A stretch of 64,000 nt of DNA from Fasciola hepatica (taxonomy: Eukaryota; Platyhelminthes; Trematoda; Plagiorchiida; Fasciolidae), in the NCBI GenBank assembly GCA_948099385.1, contig CANUEZ040000206.1:992001-1056000 (forward strand), read 5' to 3'. A program made the translations under genes and the position numbers. This document shows positions 9,903 through 22,976 of the stretch, in pieces; within the stretch, counting starts at the first letter, position 1, and every line of letters begins with the position of its first letter. The notes under the pieces were generated by a model that saw only the letters and a list, made by a program, of their open reading frames with translations, did not search any database and was not told the origin of the DNA.

Positions 9903-10862
9903 GACTACATTTTCGAGGAAGCACACGACCGGTTTGGCGGTTGTTGCCGCTCATCAGCTTTGCGTACTCGGTACTCCTATGCCCACTCGTCTTCTGACTT
10001 GTACACTCCGATGATCATTTTTCATGTTCAATAGGATCTAATTTGAATCGTCTTGATTGTGAATGGATACTGTTGATTGAAGTGGCGACAAATGAATGAA
10101 AATTGTCAGTTCTCGTAGTTATTCGTGTCTGGGTCACTGCTAACCCAACGAACAACGAGTTTGCATTTGCAAGCGCTCATCTCATATTCATAGTCAGTAA
10201 GTAGTATGTGAACGTGTGTGTGGACGACATTTTCGAGGAAGCACACGACCGGTTTGGCGGTTGTTGCCGCTCATCAGCTATGCGTACTCGGTACTCCTAT
10301 GCCCACTCGTCTTCTGACTTGTACACTCCGATGATCTTTTTTCATGTTCAATAGGATCTAATTTGAATCGTCTCGATTGTGAATGGATACTGTTGATTGA
10401 AGTGGCGACAAATGAATGAGAATTGTCATTTCTCGTAGTTATTCGTGTCTGGGTCACTGCTAACCCAACGAACAACGAGTTTGCATTTGCAAGCGCTCAT
10501 CTCATATTCATAGTCAGTAAGTAGTATGTGAACGTGTGTGTGGACGACATTTTCGAGGAAGCACACAACCAGTTTGGCGGTTGTTGCCGCTCATCAGCTA
10601 TGCGTACTCGGTACTCCTATGCCCACTCGACTTCTGACTTGTACACTCCGATGATCATTTTTCATGTTCAATAGGATCTAATTTGAATCGTCTCGATTGT
10701 GAATTTGTACTGTTGATTGAAGTGGCGACAAATGAATGAGAATTGTCATTTCTCGTAGTTATTCGTGTCTGGGTCACTGCTAACCCAACGAACAACGAGT
10801 TTGCATTTGCAAGCGCTCATCTCATATTCATAGTCAGTAAGTAGTATGTGAACGTGTGTGTG
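9903..10862 (+). repeat. HOR-C copy 2 (960 bp)
   Basis: Units start at 9903, 10223 and 10543. Markers of copy 1 recur, with some changes: GATCATTTTT and CAGTTCTCG in the first unit, CGACTTC and GAATTTGTAC in the third. The middle unit looks unchanged from copy 1. Confidence 0.9.
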
Positions 10863-13737
10863 GACGACATTTTCGAGGAAGCACACGACCGGTTTGGCGG
10901 TTGTTGCCGCTCATCAGCTATGCGTACTCGGTACTCCTATGCCCACTCGTCTTCTCACTTGTAAACTCCGATGATCATTTTTCATGTTCAATAGGATCTA
11001 ATTTGAATCGTCTCGATTGTGAATGGATACTGTTGATTGAAGTGGCGACAAATGAATGAGAATTGTCATTTCTCGTAGTTATTCGTGTCTGTGTCACTGC
11101 TAACCCAACGAACAACGAGTTTGCATTTGCAAGCGCTCATCTCATATTCATAGTCAGTAAGTAGTATGTGAACGTGTGTGTGGACGACATTTTCGAGGAA
11201 GCACACGACCGGTTTGGCGGTTGTTGCCGCTCATCAGCTATGCGTACTCGGTACTCCTATGCCCACTCGTCTTCTGACTTGTACACTCCGATGATCTTTT
11301 TTCATGTTCAAAAGGATCTAATTTGAATCGTTTCGATTGTGAATGGATACTGTTGATTGAAGTGGCGACAAATGAATGAGAATTGTCATTTCTCGTAGTT
11401 ATTCGTGTCTGGGTCACTGCTAACCCAACGAACAACGAGTTTGCATTTGCAAGCGCTCATCTCATATTCATAGTCAGTAAGTAGTATGTGAACGTGTGTG
11501 CGGACGACATTTTCGAGGAAGCACACGACCGGTTTGGCGGTTGTTGCCGCTCATCAGCTATGCGTACTCGGTACTCCTATGCCCACTCGACTTCTGATTT
11601 GTACATTCCGATGATCTTTTTTCATGTTCACTAGGATCTCATTTGAATCGTCTCGATTGTGAATGGATACTGTTGATTGAAGTGGCGACAAATGAATGAG
11701 AATTGTCATTTCTCGTAGTTATTCGTGTCTGGGTCACTGCTAACCCAACGAACAACGAGTTTGCATTTGCAAGCGCTCATCTCATATTCATAGTCAGTAA
11801 GTAGTATGTGAACGTGTGTGTGGACGACATTTTCGAGGAAGCACACGACCGGTTTGGCGGTTGTTGCCGCTCATCAGCTATGCGTACTCGGTACTCCTAT
11901 GCCCACTCGTCTTCTGACTTGTACACTCCGATGATCTTTTTCATGTTCAATAGGATCTAATTTGAATCGTCTCGATTGTGAATGGATACTGTTGATTGAA
12001 GTGGCGACAAATGAATGAGAATTGTCCTTTCTCGTAATTATTCGTGTCTGGGTCACTGCTAACCCAACGAACAACGAGTTTGCATTTGCAAGCGCTCATC
12101 TCATATTCATAGTCAGTAAGTAGTATGTGAACGTGTGTGTGGACGACATTTTCGAGGAAGCACACGACCGGTTTGGCGGTTGTTGCCGCTCATCAGCTAT
12201 GCGTACTCGGTACTCCTATGCCCACTCGTCTTCTGACTTGTACACTCCGATGATCTTTTATGTTCACTAGGATCTAATTTGAATCGTCTCGATTGTGAAT
12301 GGATACTGTTGATTGAAGTGGCGACAAATGAATGAGAATTGTCATTTCTCGTAATTATTCGTGTCTGGGTCACTGCTAACCCAACGAACAACGAGTTTGC
12401 ATTTGCAAGCGCTCATCTCATATTCATAGTCAGTAAGTAGTATGTGAACGTGTGTGTGGACGACATTTTCGAGGAAGCACACGACCGGTTTGGCGGTTGT
12501 TGCCGCTCATCAGCTATGCGTACTCGGTACTCCTATGCCCACTCGTCTTCTGACTTGTACACTCCGATGATCTTTTTCATGTTCAATAGGATCTAATATG
12601 AATCGTCTTGATTGTGAATGGATACTGTTGATTGAAGTGGCGACAAATGAATGAGAATTGTCATTTCTCGTAGTTATTCGTGTCTGGGTCACTGCTAACC
12701 CAACGAACAACGAGTTTGCATTTGCAAGCGCTCATCTCATATTCATAGTCAGTAAGTAGTATGTGAACGTGTGTGTGGACGACATTTTCGAGGAAGCACA
12801 CGACCGGTTTGGCGGTTGTTGCCGCTCATCAGCTATGCGTACTCGGTACTCCTATGCCCACTCGACTTCTGACTTGTACACTCCGATGATCATTTTTCAT
12901 GTTCAATAGGATCTAATTTGAATCGTCTCGATTGTGAATGGATACTGTTGATTGAAGTGGCGACAAATGAATGAGAATTGTCATTTCTCGTAGTTATTCG
13001 TGTCTGGGTCACTGCTAACCCAACGAACAACGAGTTTGCATTTGCAAGCGCTCATCTCATATTCATAGTCAGTGAGTAGTATGTGAACGTGTGTGTGGAC
13101 GACATTTTCGAGGAAGCACACGACCGGTTTGGCGGTTGTTGCCGCTCATCAGCTATGCGTACTTGGTACTCCTATGCCCACTCGTCTTCTGACTTGTACA
13201 CTCCGATGATCTTTTTTCATGTTCAATAGGATCTAATTTGAATCGTCTCGATTGTGAATGGATACTGTTGATTGAAGTGGCGACAAATGAATGAGAATTG
13301 TCATTTCTCGTAGTTATTCGTGTCTGGGTCACTGCTAACCCAACGAACAACGAGTTTGCATTTGCAAGCGCTCATCTCATATTCATAGTCAGTAAGTAGT
13401 ATGTGAACGTGTGTGTGGACGACATTTTCGAGGAAGCACACGACCGGTTTGGCGGTTGTTGCCGCTCATCAGCTATGCGTACTCGGTACTCCTATGCCCA
13501 CTCGTCTTCTGACTTGTACACTCCGATGATCTTTTTTCATGTTCAATAGGATCTAATTTGAATCGTCTCGATTGTGAATGGATACTGTTGATTGAAGTGG
13601 CGACAAATGAATGAGAATTGTCATTTCTCGTAATTATTCGTGTCTGGGTCACTGCTAACCCAACGAACAACGAGTTTGCATTTGCAAGCGCTCATCTCAT
13701 ATTCATAGTCAGTAAGTAGTATGTGAACGTGTGTGTG
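10863..13737 (+). repeat. Nine monomers without clear higher order
   Basis: Units start at 10863, 11183, 11503, 11823, 12142, 12459, 12778, 13098 and 13418. The first 319-bp units of the window are here (11823 and 12459, GATCTTTTTC), and GTAATTATT first appears at 11823. The unit at 12459 carries AATATGAATCGTCTTG, a HOR-B marker, so it is a dispersed relative of 5429 and 7026. No tandem block was found. Confidence 0.88.
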
Positions 13738-14688
13738 GACGACATTTTCGAGGAAGCACACGACCGGTTTGGCGGTTGTTGCCGCTCATCAGCTATGCGT
13801 ACTCGGTACTCCTATGCCCACTCGTCTTCTGACTTGTACACTCCGATGATCTTTTATGTTCACTAGGATCTAATTTGAATCGTCTCGATTGTGAATGGAT
13901 ACTGTTGATTGAAGTGGCGACAAATGAATGAGAATTGTCATTTCTCGTAGTTATTCGTGTCTGGGTCACTGCTAACCCAACGAACAACGAGTTTGCATTT
14001 GCAAGCGCTCATCTCATATTCATAGTCAGTAAGTAGTATGTGAACGTGTGTGTGGACGACATTTTCGAGGAAGCACACGACCGGTTTGGCGGTTGTTGCC
14101 GCTCATCAGCTATGCGTACTCGGTACTCCTATGCCCACTCGTCTTCTGACTTGTACACTCCGATGATCTTTTATGTTCACTAGGATCTAATTTGAATCGT
14201 CTCGATTGTGAATGGATACTGTTGATTGAAGTGGCGACAAATGAATGAGAATTGTCATTTCTCGTAGTTATTCGTGTCTGGGTCACTGCTAACCCAACGA
14301 ACAACGAGTTTGCATTTGCAAGCGCTCATCTCATATTCATAGTCAGTAAGTAGTATGTGAACGTGTGTGTGGACGACATTTTCGAGGAAGCACACGACCG
14401 GTTTGGCGGTTGTTGCCGCTCATCAGCTATGCGTACTCGGTACTCCTATGCCCACTCGTCTTCTGACTTGTACACTCCGATGATCTTTTATGTTCACTAG
14501 GATCTAATTTGAATCGTCTCGATTGTGAATGGATACTGTTGATTGAAGTGGCGACAAATGAATGAGAATTGTCATTTCTCGTAGTTATTCGTGTCTGGGT
14601 CACTGCTAACCCAACGAACAACGAGTTTGCATTTGCAAGCGCTCATCTCATATTCATAGTCAGTAAGTAGTATGTGAACGTGTGTGTG
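13738..14688 (+). repeat. Three consecutive identical-looking 317-bp monomers
   Basis: Units start at 13738, 14055 and 14372. All are 317 bp with GATCTTTTATG and CACTAGG, and I see no difference among them. This is the only clear monomer-by-monomer (period 1) amplification in the window and is likely very recent. Confidence 0.9.
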
Positions 14689-15008
14689 GACGACATTTTC
14701 GAGGAAGCACACGACGGGTTTGGCGGTTGTTGCCGCTCATCAGCTATGCGTACTCGGTACTCCTATGCCCACTCGTCTTCTGACTTGTACACTCCGATGA
14801 TCTTTTTTCATGTTTAATAGGATCTAATTTGAATCGTCTCGATTGTGAATGGATACTGTTGATTGAAGTGGCGACAAATGAATGAGAATTGTCATTTCTC
14901 GTAGTTATTCGTGTCTGGGTCACTGCTAACCCAACGAACAACGAGTTTGCATTTGCAAGCGCTCATCTCATATTCATAGTCAGTAAGTAGTATGTGAACG
15001 TGTGTGTG
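14689..15008 (+). repeat. Single linking monomer
   Basis: A 320-bp unit with CGACGGGT and the private change CATGTTTAATAGG. It separates the 317-bp triplet from HOR-D. Confidence 0.9.
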
Positions 15009-17562
15009 GACGACATTTTCGAGGAAGCACACGACCGGTTTGGCGGTTGTTGCCGCTCATCAGCTATGCGTACTCGGTACTCCTATGCCCACTCGTCTTC
15101 TGACTTGTACACTCCGATGATCTTTTGTGTTCACTAGGATCTCATTTGAATCGTCTCGATTGTGAATGGATACTGTTGATTGAAGTGGCGACAAATGAAT
15201 GAGAATTGTCATTTCCCGTAGTTATTCGTGTCTGGGTCACTGCTAACCCAACGAACAACGAGTTTGCATTTGCAAGCGCTCATCTCATATTCATAGTCAG
15301 TAAGTAGTATGTGAACGTGTGTGTGGACGACATTTTCGAGGAAGCACACGACCGGTTTGGCGGTTGTTGCCGCTCATCAGCTATGCGTACTCGGTACTCC
15401 TATGCCCACTCGTCTTCTGACTTGTACACTCCGATGATCTTTTTTCATGTTCAATAGGATCTAATTTGAATCGTCTCGATTGTGAATGGATACTGTTGAT
15501 TGAAGTGGCGACAAATGAATGAGAATTGTCATTTCTCGTAGTTATTCGTGTCTGGGTCACTGCTAACCCAACGAACAACGAGTTTGCATTTGCAAGCGCT
15601 CATCTCATATTCATAGTCAGTAAGTAGTATGTGAACGTGTGTGTGGACGACATTTTCGAGGAAGCACACGACCGGTTTGGCGGTTGTTGCCGCTCATCAG
15701 CTATGCGTACTCGGTACTCCTATGCCCACTCGTCTTCGGACTTGTACACTCCGATGATCATTTTTCATGTTCAATAGGATCTAATTTGAATCGTCTCGAT
15801 TGTGAATGGATACTGTTGATTGAAGTGGCGACAAATGAATGAGAATTGTCATTTCTCGTAGTTATTCGTGTCTGGGTCACTGCTAACCCAACGAACAACG
15901 AGTTTGCATTTGCAAGCGCTCATCTCATATTCATAGTCAGTAAGTAGTATGTGAACGTGTGTGTGGACGACATTTTCGAGGAAGCACACGACCGGTTTGG
16001 CGGTTGTTGCCGCTCATCAGCTATGCGTACTCGGTACTCCTATGCCCACTCGTCTTCTGACTTGTACACTCCGATGATCTTTTTTCATGTTCAATAGGAT
16101 CTAATTTGAATCGTCTCGATTGTGAATGGATACTGTTGATTGAAGTGGCGACAAATGAATGAGAATTGTCATTTCTCGTAGTTATTCGTGTCTGGGTCAC
16201 TGCTAACCCAACGAACAACGAGTTTGCATTTGCAAGCGCTCATCTCATCTTCATAGTCAGTAAGTAGTATGTGAACGTGTGTGTGGACGACATTTTCGAG
16301 GAAGCACACGACCGGTTTGGCGGTTGTTGCCGGTCATCAGCTATGCGTACTCGGTACTCCTATGCCCACTCGTCTTCGGACTTGTACACTCCGATGATCT
16401 TTTATGTTCACTAGGATCTAATTTGAATCGTCTCGATTGTGAATGGATACTGTTGATTGAAGTGGCGACAAATGAATGAGAATTGTCATTTCTCGTAGTT
16501 ATTCGTGTCTGGGTCACTGCTAACCCAACGAACAACGAGTTTGCATTTGCAAGCGCTCATCTCATATTCATAGTCAGTAAGTAGTATGTGAACGTGTGTG
16601 TGGACGACATTTTCGAGGAAGCACACGACCGGTTTGGCGGTTGTTGCCGCTCATCAGCTATGCGTACTCGGTACTCCTATGCCCACTCGTCTTCTGACTT
16701 GTACACTCCGATGATCTTTTTTCATGTTCACTAGGATCTAATTTGAATCGTCTCGATTGTGAATGGATACTGTTGATTGAAGTGGCGACAAATGAATGAG
16801 AATTGTCATTTCTCGTAGTTATTCGTGTCTGGGTCACTGCTAACCCAACGAACAACGAGTTTGCATTTGCAAGCGCTCATCTCATATTCATAGTCAGTAA
16901 GTAGTATGTGAACGTGTGTGTGGACGACATTTTCGAGGAAGCACACGACCGGTTTGGCGGTTGTTGCCGCTCATCAGCTATGCGTACTCGGTACTCCTAT
17001 GCCCACTCGTCTTCTGACTTGTACACTCCGATGATCATTTTTCATGTTCAATAGGATCTAATTTGAATCGTCTCGATTGTGAATGGATACTGTTGATTGA
17101 AGTGGCGACAAATGAATGAGAATTGTCATTTCTCGTAGTTATTCGTGTCTGGGTCACTGCTAACCCAACGAACAACGAGTTTGCATTTGCAAGCGCTCAT
17201 CTCATATTCATAGTCAGTAAGTAGTATGTGAACGTGTGTGTGGACGACATTTTCGAGGAAGCACACGACCGGTTTGGCGGTTGTTGCCGCTCATCAGCTT
17301 TGCGTACTCGGTACTCCTATGCCCACTCGTCTTCTGACTTGTACACTCCGATGATCTTTTTTCATGTTCAATAGGATCTAATTTGAATCGTCTCGATTGT
17401 GAATGGATACTGTTGATTGAAGTGGCGACAAATGAATGAGAATTGTCATTTCTCGTAGTTATTCGTGTCTGGGTCACTGCTAACCCAACGAACAACGAGT
17501 TTGCATTTGCAAGCGCTCATCTCATATTCATAGTCAGTAAGTAGTATGTGAACGTGTGTGTG
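15009..17562 (+). repeat. HOR-D copy 1 (8 monomers, 2554 bp; weak)
   Basis: Units start at 15009 (CTCAT, TCATTTCCCG), 15326, 15646 (TCTTCGGAC), 15966 (CATCTTCAT), 16286 (GCCGGTCAT, TCTTCGGAC), 16603, 16923 and 17243. Four rare-marker slots recur 2554 bp downstream, but several slots differ, so the block is either an old duplication or heavily converted. Confidence 0.65.
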
Positions 17563-20113
17563 GACGACATTTTCGAGGAAGCACACGACCGGTTTGGCGG
17601 TTGTTGCCGCTCATCAGCTATGCGTACTCGGTACTCCTATGCCCACTCGTCTTCTGACTTGTACACTCCGATGATCTTTTATGTTCACTAGGATCTCATT
17701 TGAATCGTCTGGATTGTGAATGGATACTGTTGATTGAAGTGGCGACAAATGAATGAGAATTGTCATTTCCCGTAGTTATTCGTGTCTGGGTCACTGCTAA
17801 CCCAACGAACAACGAGTTTGCATTTGCAAGCGCTCATCTCATATTCATAGTCAGTAAGTAGTATGTGAACGTGTGTGTGGACGACATTTTCGAGGAAGCA
17901 CACGACCGGTTTGGCGGTTGTTGCCGCTCATCAGCTATGCGTACTCGGTACTCCTATGCCCACTCGTCTTCTGACTTGTACACTCCGATGATCATTTTTC
18001 ATGTTCAATAGGATCTAATTTGAATCGTCTCGATTGTGAATGGATACTGTTGATTGAAGTGGCGACAAATGAATGAGAATTGTCATTTCTCGTAGTTATT
18101 CGTGTCTGGGTCACTGCTAACCCAACGAACAACGAGTTTGCATTTGCAAGCGCTCATCTCATCTTCATAGTCAGTAAGTAGTATGTGAACGTGTGTGTGG
18201 ACGACATTTTCGAGGAAGCACACGACCGGTTTGGCGGTTGTTGCCGCTCATCAGCTATGCGTACTCGGTACTCCTATGCCCACTCGTCTTCGGACTTGTA
18301 CACTCCGATGATCATTTTTCATGTTCAATAGGATCTAATTTGAATCGTCTCGATTGTGAATGGATACTGTTGATTGAAGTGGCGACAAATGAATGAGAAT
18401 TGTCATTTCTCGTAGTTATTCGTGTCTGGGTCACTGCTAACCCAACGAACAACGAGTTTGCATTTGCAAGCGCTCATCTCATATTCATAGTCAGTAAGTA
18501 GTATGTGAACGTGTGTGTGGACGACATTTTCGAGGAAGCACACGACCGGTTTGGCGGTTGTTGCCGCTCATCAGCTATGCGTACTCGGTACTCCTATGCC
18601 CACTCGTCTTCTGACTTGTACACTCCGATGATCTTTTTTCATGTTCACTAGGATCTAATTTGAATCGTCTCGATTGTGAATGGATACTGTTGATTGAAGT
18701 GGCGACAAATGAATGAGAATTGTCATTTCTCGTAGTTATTCGTGTCTGGGTCACTGCTAACCCAACGAACAACGAGTTTGCATTTGCAAGCGCTCATCTC
18801 ATCTTCATAGTCAGTAAGTAGTATGTGAACGTGTGTGTGGACGACATTTTCGAGGAAGCACACGACCGGTTTGGCGGTTGTTGCCGGTCATCAGCTATGC
18901 GTACTCGGTACTCCTATGCCCACTCGTCTTCGGACTTGTACACTCCGATGATCATTTTTCATGTTCAATAGGATCTAATTTGAATCGTCTCGATTGTGAA
19001 TGGATACTGTTGATTGAAGTGGCGACAAATGAATGAGAATTGTCATTTCTCGTAGTTATTCGTGTCTGGGTCACTGCTAACCCAACGAACAACGAGTTTG
19101 CATTTGCAAGCGCTCATCTCATATTCATAGTCAGTAAGTAGTATGTGAACGTGTGTGTGGACGACATTTTCGAGGAAGCACACGACCGGTTTGGCGGTTG
19201 TTGCCGCTCATCAGCTATGCGTACTCGGTACTCCTATGCCCACTCGACGTCTGACTTGTACACTCCGATGATCTTTTTTCATGTTCAATAGGATCTAATT
19301 TGAATCGTCTCGATTGTGAATGGATACTGTTGATTGAAGTGGCGACAAATGAATGAGAATTGTCATTTCTCGTAGTTATTCGTGTCTGGGTCACTGCTAA
19401 CCCAACGAACAACGAGTTTGCATTTGCAAGCGCTCATCTCATATTCATAGTCAGTAAGTAGTATGTGAACGTGTGTGTGGACGACATTTTCGAGGAAGCA
19501 CACGACGGGGTTGGCGGTTGTTGCCGCTCATCAGCTATGCGTACTCGGTACTCCTATTCCCACTCGTCTTCTGACTTGTACACTCCGATGATCTTTTATG
19601 TTCACTAGGATCTAATTTGAATCGTCTCGATTGTGAATGGATACTGTTGATTGAAGTGGCGACAAATGAATGAGAATTGTCATTTCTCGTAGTTATTCGT
19701 GTCTGGGTCACTGCTAACCCAACGAACAACGAGTTTGCATTTGCAAGCGCTCATCTCATATTCATAGTCAGTAAGTAGTATGTGAACGTGTGTGTGGACG
19801 ACATTTTCGAGGAAGCACACGACCGGTTTGGCGGTTGTTGCCGCTCATCAGCTATGCGTACTCGGTACTCCTATGCCCACTCGTCTTCTGACTTGTACAC
19901 TCCGATGATCTTTTATGTTCACTAGGATCTAATTTGAATCGTCTCGATTGTGAATGGATACTGTTGATTGAAGTGGCGACAAATGAATGAGAATTGTCAT
20001 TTCTCGTAGTTATTCGTGTCTGGGTCACTGCTAACCCAACGAACAACGAGTTTGCATTTGCAAGCGCTCATCTCATATTCATAGTCAGTAAGTAGTATGT
20101 GAACGTGTGTGTG
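17563..20113 (+). repeat. HOR-D copy 2 (8 monomers, 2551 bp; weak)
   Basis: Units start at 17563 (CTCAT, TCATTTCCCG), 17880, 18200 (TCTTCGGAC), 18520 (CATCTTCAT), 18840 (GCCGGTCAT, TCTTCGGAC), 19160, 19480 and 19797. The pair CATCTTCAT followed by TCTTCGGAC also appears at 17880/18200, so a two-monomer conversion inside the block is possible. Confidence 0.62.
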
Positions 20114-21704
20114 GACGACATTTTCGAGGAAGCACACGACCGGTTTGGCGGTTGTTGCCGCTCATCAGCTATGCGTACTCGGTACTCCTATGCCCACTCG
20201 TCTTCTGACTTGTACACTCCGATGATCTTTTATGTTCACTAGGATCTCATTTGAATCGTCTCGATTGTGAATGGATACTGTTGATTGAAGTGGCGACAAA
20301 TGAATGAGAATTGTCATTTCTCGTAGTTATTCGTGTCTGGGTCACTGCTAACCCAACGAACAACGAGTTTGCATTTGCAAGCGCTCATCTCATATTCATA
20401 GTCAGTAAGTAGTATGTGAACGTGTGTGTGGACGACATTTTCGAGGAAGCACACGACCGGTTTGGCGGTTGTTGCCGGTCATCAGCTATGCGTACTCGGT
20501 ACTCCTATGCCCACTCGTCTTCTGACTTGTACACTCCGATGATCATTTTTCATGTTCAATAGGATCTAATTTGAATCGTCTCGATTGTGAATGGATACTG
20601 TTGATTGAAGTGGCGACAAATGAATGAGAATTGTCATTTCTCGTAATTATTCGTGTCTGGGTCACTGCTAACCCAACGAACAACGAGTTTGCATTTGCAA
20701 GCGCTCATCTCATATTCATAGTCAGTAAGTAGTATGTGAACGTGTGTGTGGACGACATTTTCGAGGAAGCACACGACGGGTTTGGCGGTTGTTGCCGCTC
20801 ATCAGCTATGCGTACTCGGTACTCCTATGCCCACTCGTCTTCTGACTTGTACACTCCGATGATCTTTGATGTTCACTAGGATCTAATTTGAATCGTCTCG
20901 ATTGTGAATGGATACTGTTGATTGAAGTGGCGACAAATGAATGAGAATTGTCATTTCTCGTAGTTATTCGTGTCTGGGTCACTGCTAACCCAACGAACAA
21001 CGAGTTTGCATTTGCAAGCGCTCATCTCATGTTCATAGTCAGTAAGTAGTATGTGAACGTGTGTGTGGACGACATTTTCGAGGAAGCACACGACCGGTTT
21101 GGCGGTTGTTGCCGGTCATCAGCTATGCGTACTCGGTACTCCTATGCCCACTCGTCTTCTGACTTGTACACTCCGATGATCTTTGATGTTCACTAGGATC
21201 TAATTTGAATCGTCTCGATTGTGAATGGATACTGTTGATTGAAGTGGCGACAAATGAATGAGAATTGTCATTTCTCGTAATTATTCGTGTCTGGGTCACT
21301 GCTAACCCAACGAACAACGAGTTTGCATTTGCAAGCGCTCATCTCATATTCATAGTCAGTAAGTAGTATGTGAACGTGTGTGTGGACGACATTTTCGAGG
21401 AAGCACACGACCGGTTTGGCGGTTGTTGCCGCTCATCAGCTATGCGTACTCGGTACTCCTATGCCCACTCGTCTTCTGACTTGTACACTCCGATGATCTT
21501 TTTTCATGTTCAATAGGATCTAATTTGAATCGTCTCGATTGTGAATGGATACTGTTGATTGAAGTGGCGACAAATGAATGAGAATTGTCATTTCTCGTAG
21601 TTATTCGTGTCTGGGTCACTGCTAACCCAACGAACAACGAGTTTGCATTTGCAAGCGCTCATCTCATCTTCATAGTCAGTAAGTAGTATGTGAACGTGTG
21701 TGTG
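20114..21704 (+). repeat. Five transitional monomers
   Basis: Units start at 20114, 20431, 20751, 21068 and 21385. GATCTTTGATG, later typical of type a, appears first at 20751 and 21068. GCCGGTCAT recurs at 20431 and 21068. The unit at 21385 ends with CATCTTCAT as type g does. This looks like the edge of HOR-E, where its monomer types begin. Confidence 0.85.
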
Positions 21705-22976
21705 GACGACATTTTCGAGGAAGCACACGACCGGTTTGGGCGGTTGTTGCCGCTCATCAGCTATGCGTACTCGGTACTCCTATGCCCACTCGTCTTCTGA
21801 CTTGTACACTCCGATGATCTTTTTTCATGTTCAATAGGATCTAATTTGAATCGTCTCGATTGTGAATGGATACTGTTGATTGAAGTGGCGACAAATGAAT
21901 GAGAATTGTCATTTCTCGTAGTTATTCGTGTCTGGGTCACTGCTAACCCAACGAACAACGAGTTTGCATTTGCAAGCGCTCATCTCATATTCAAAGTCAG
22001 TAAGTAGTATGTGAACGTGTGTGTGGACGACATTTTCGAGGAAGCACACGACCGGTCTGGCGGTTGTTGCCGCTCATCAGCTATGCGAACTCGGTACTCC
22101 TATGCCCACTCGACTTCTGACTTGTACACTCCGATGATCTTTTATGTTCACTAGGATCTTATTTGAATCGTCTCGATTGTGAATGGATACTGTTGATTGG
22201 AGTGGCGACAAATGAATGAGAATTGTCATTTCTCGTAGTTATTCGTGTCTGGGTCACTGCTAACCCAACGAACAACGAGTTTGCATTTGCAAGCGCTCAT
22301 CTCATATTCAAAGTCAGTAAGTAGTATGTGAACGTGTGTGTGGACGACATTTTCGAGGAAGCACACGACCGGTTTGGCGGTTGTTGCCGCTCATCAGCTA
22401 TGCGTACTCGGTACTCCTATGCCCACTCGTCTTCTGACTTGTACACTCCGATGATCTTTTATGTTCACTAGGATCTTATTTGAATCGTCTGGATTGTGAA
22501 TGGATACTGTTGATTGAAGTGGCGACAAATGAATGAGAATTGTCATTTCTCGTAGTTATTCGTGTCTGGGTCACTGCTAACCCAACGAACAACGAGTTTG
22601 CATTTGCAAGCGCTCATCTCATATTCATAGTCAGTAAGTAGTATGTGAACGTGTGTGTGGACGACATTTTCGAGGAAGCACACAACCAGTTTGGCGGTTG
22701 TTGCCGCTCATCAGCTATGCGTACTCGGTACTCCTATGCCCACTCGACTTCTGACTTGTACACTCCGATGATCTTTTATGTTCAATAGGATCTAATTTGA
22801 ATCGTCTCGATTGTGAATGGATACTGTTGATTGAAGTGGCGACAAATGAATGAGAATTGTCATTTCTCGTAGTTATTCGTGTCTGGGTCACTGCTAACCC
22901 AACGAACAACGAGTTTGCATTTGCAAGCGCTCATCTCATATTCATAGTCAGTAAGTAGTATGTGAACGTGTGTGTG
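21705..22976 (+). repeat. HOR-E related block: h, i-like, i-like, j
   Basis: Units start at 21705 (h: TTTGGGCGG, ATTCAAAG), 22026 (GGTCTGG, GCGAAC, CTTAT, but GATTGGAG as in f and ATTCAAAG as in h), 22343 (CTTAT and CGTCTGG without the i head) and 22660 (j). The i features are split over two monomers. Either i arose by fusing these two, or i was split here. Confidence 0.88.
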
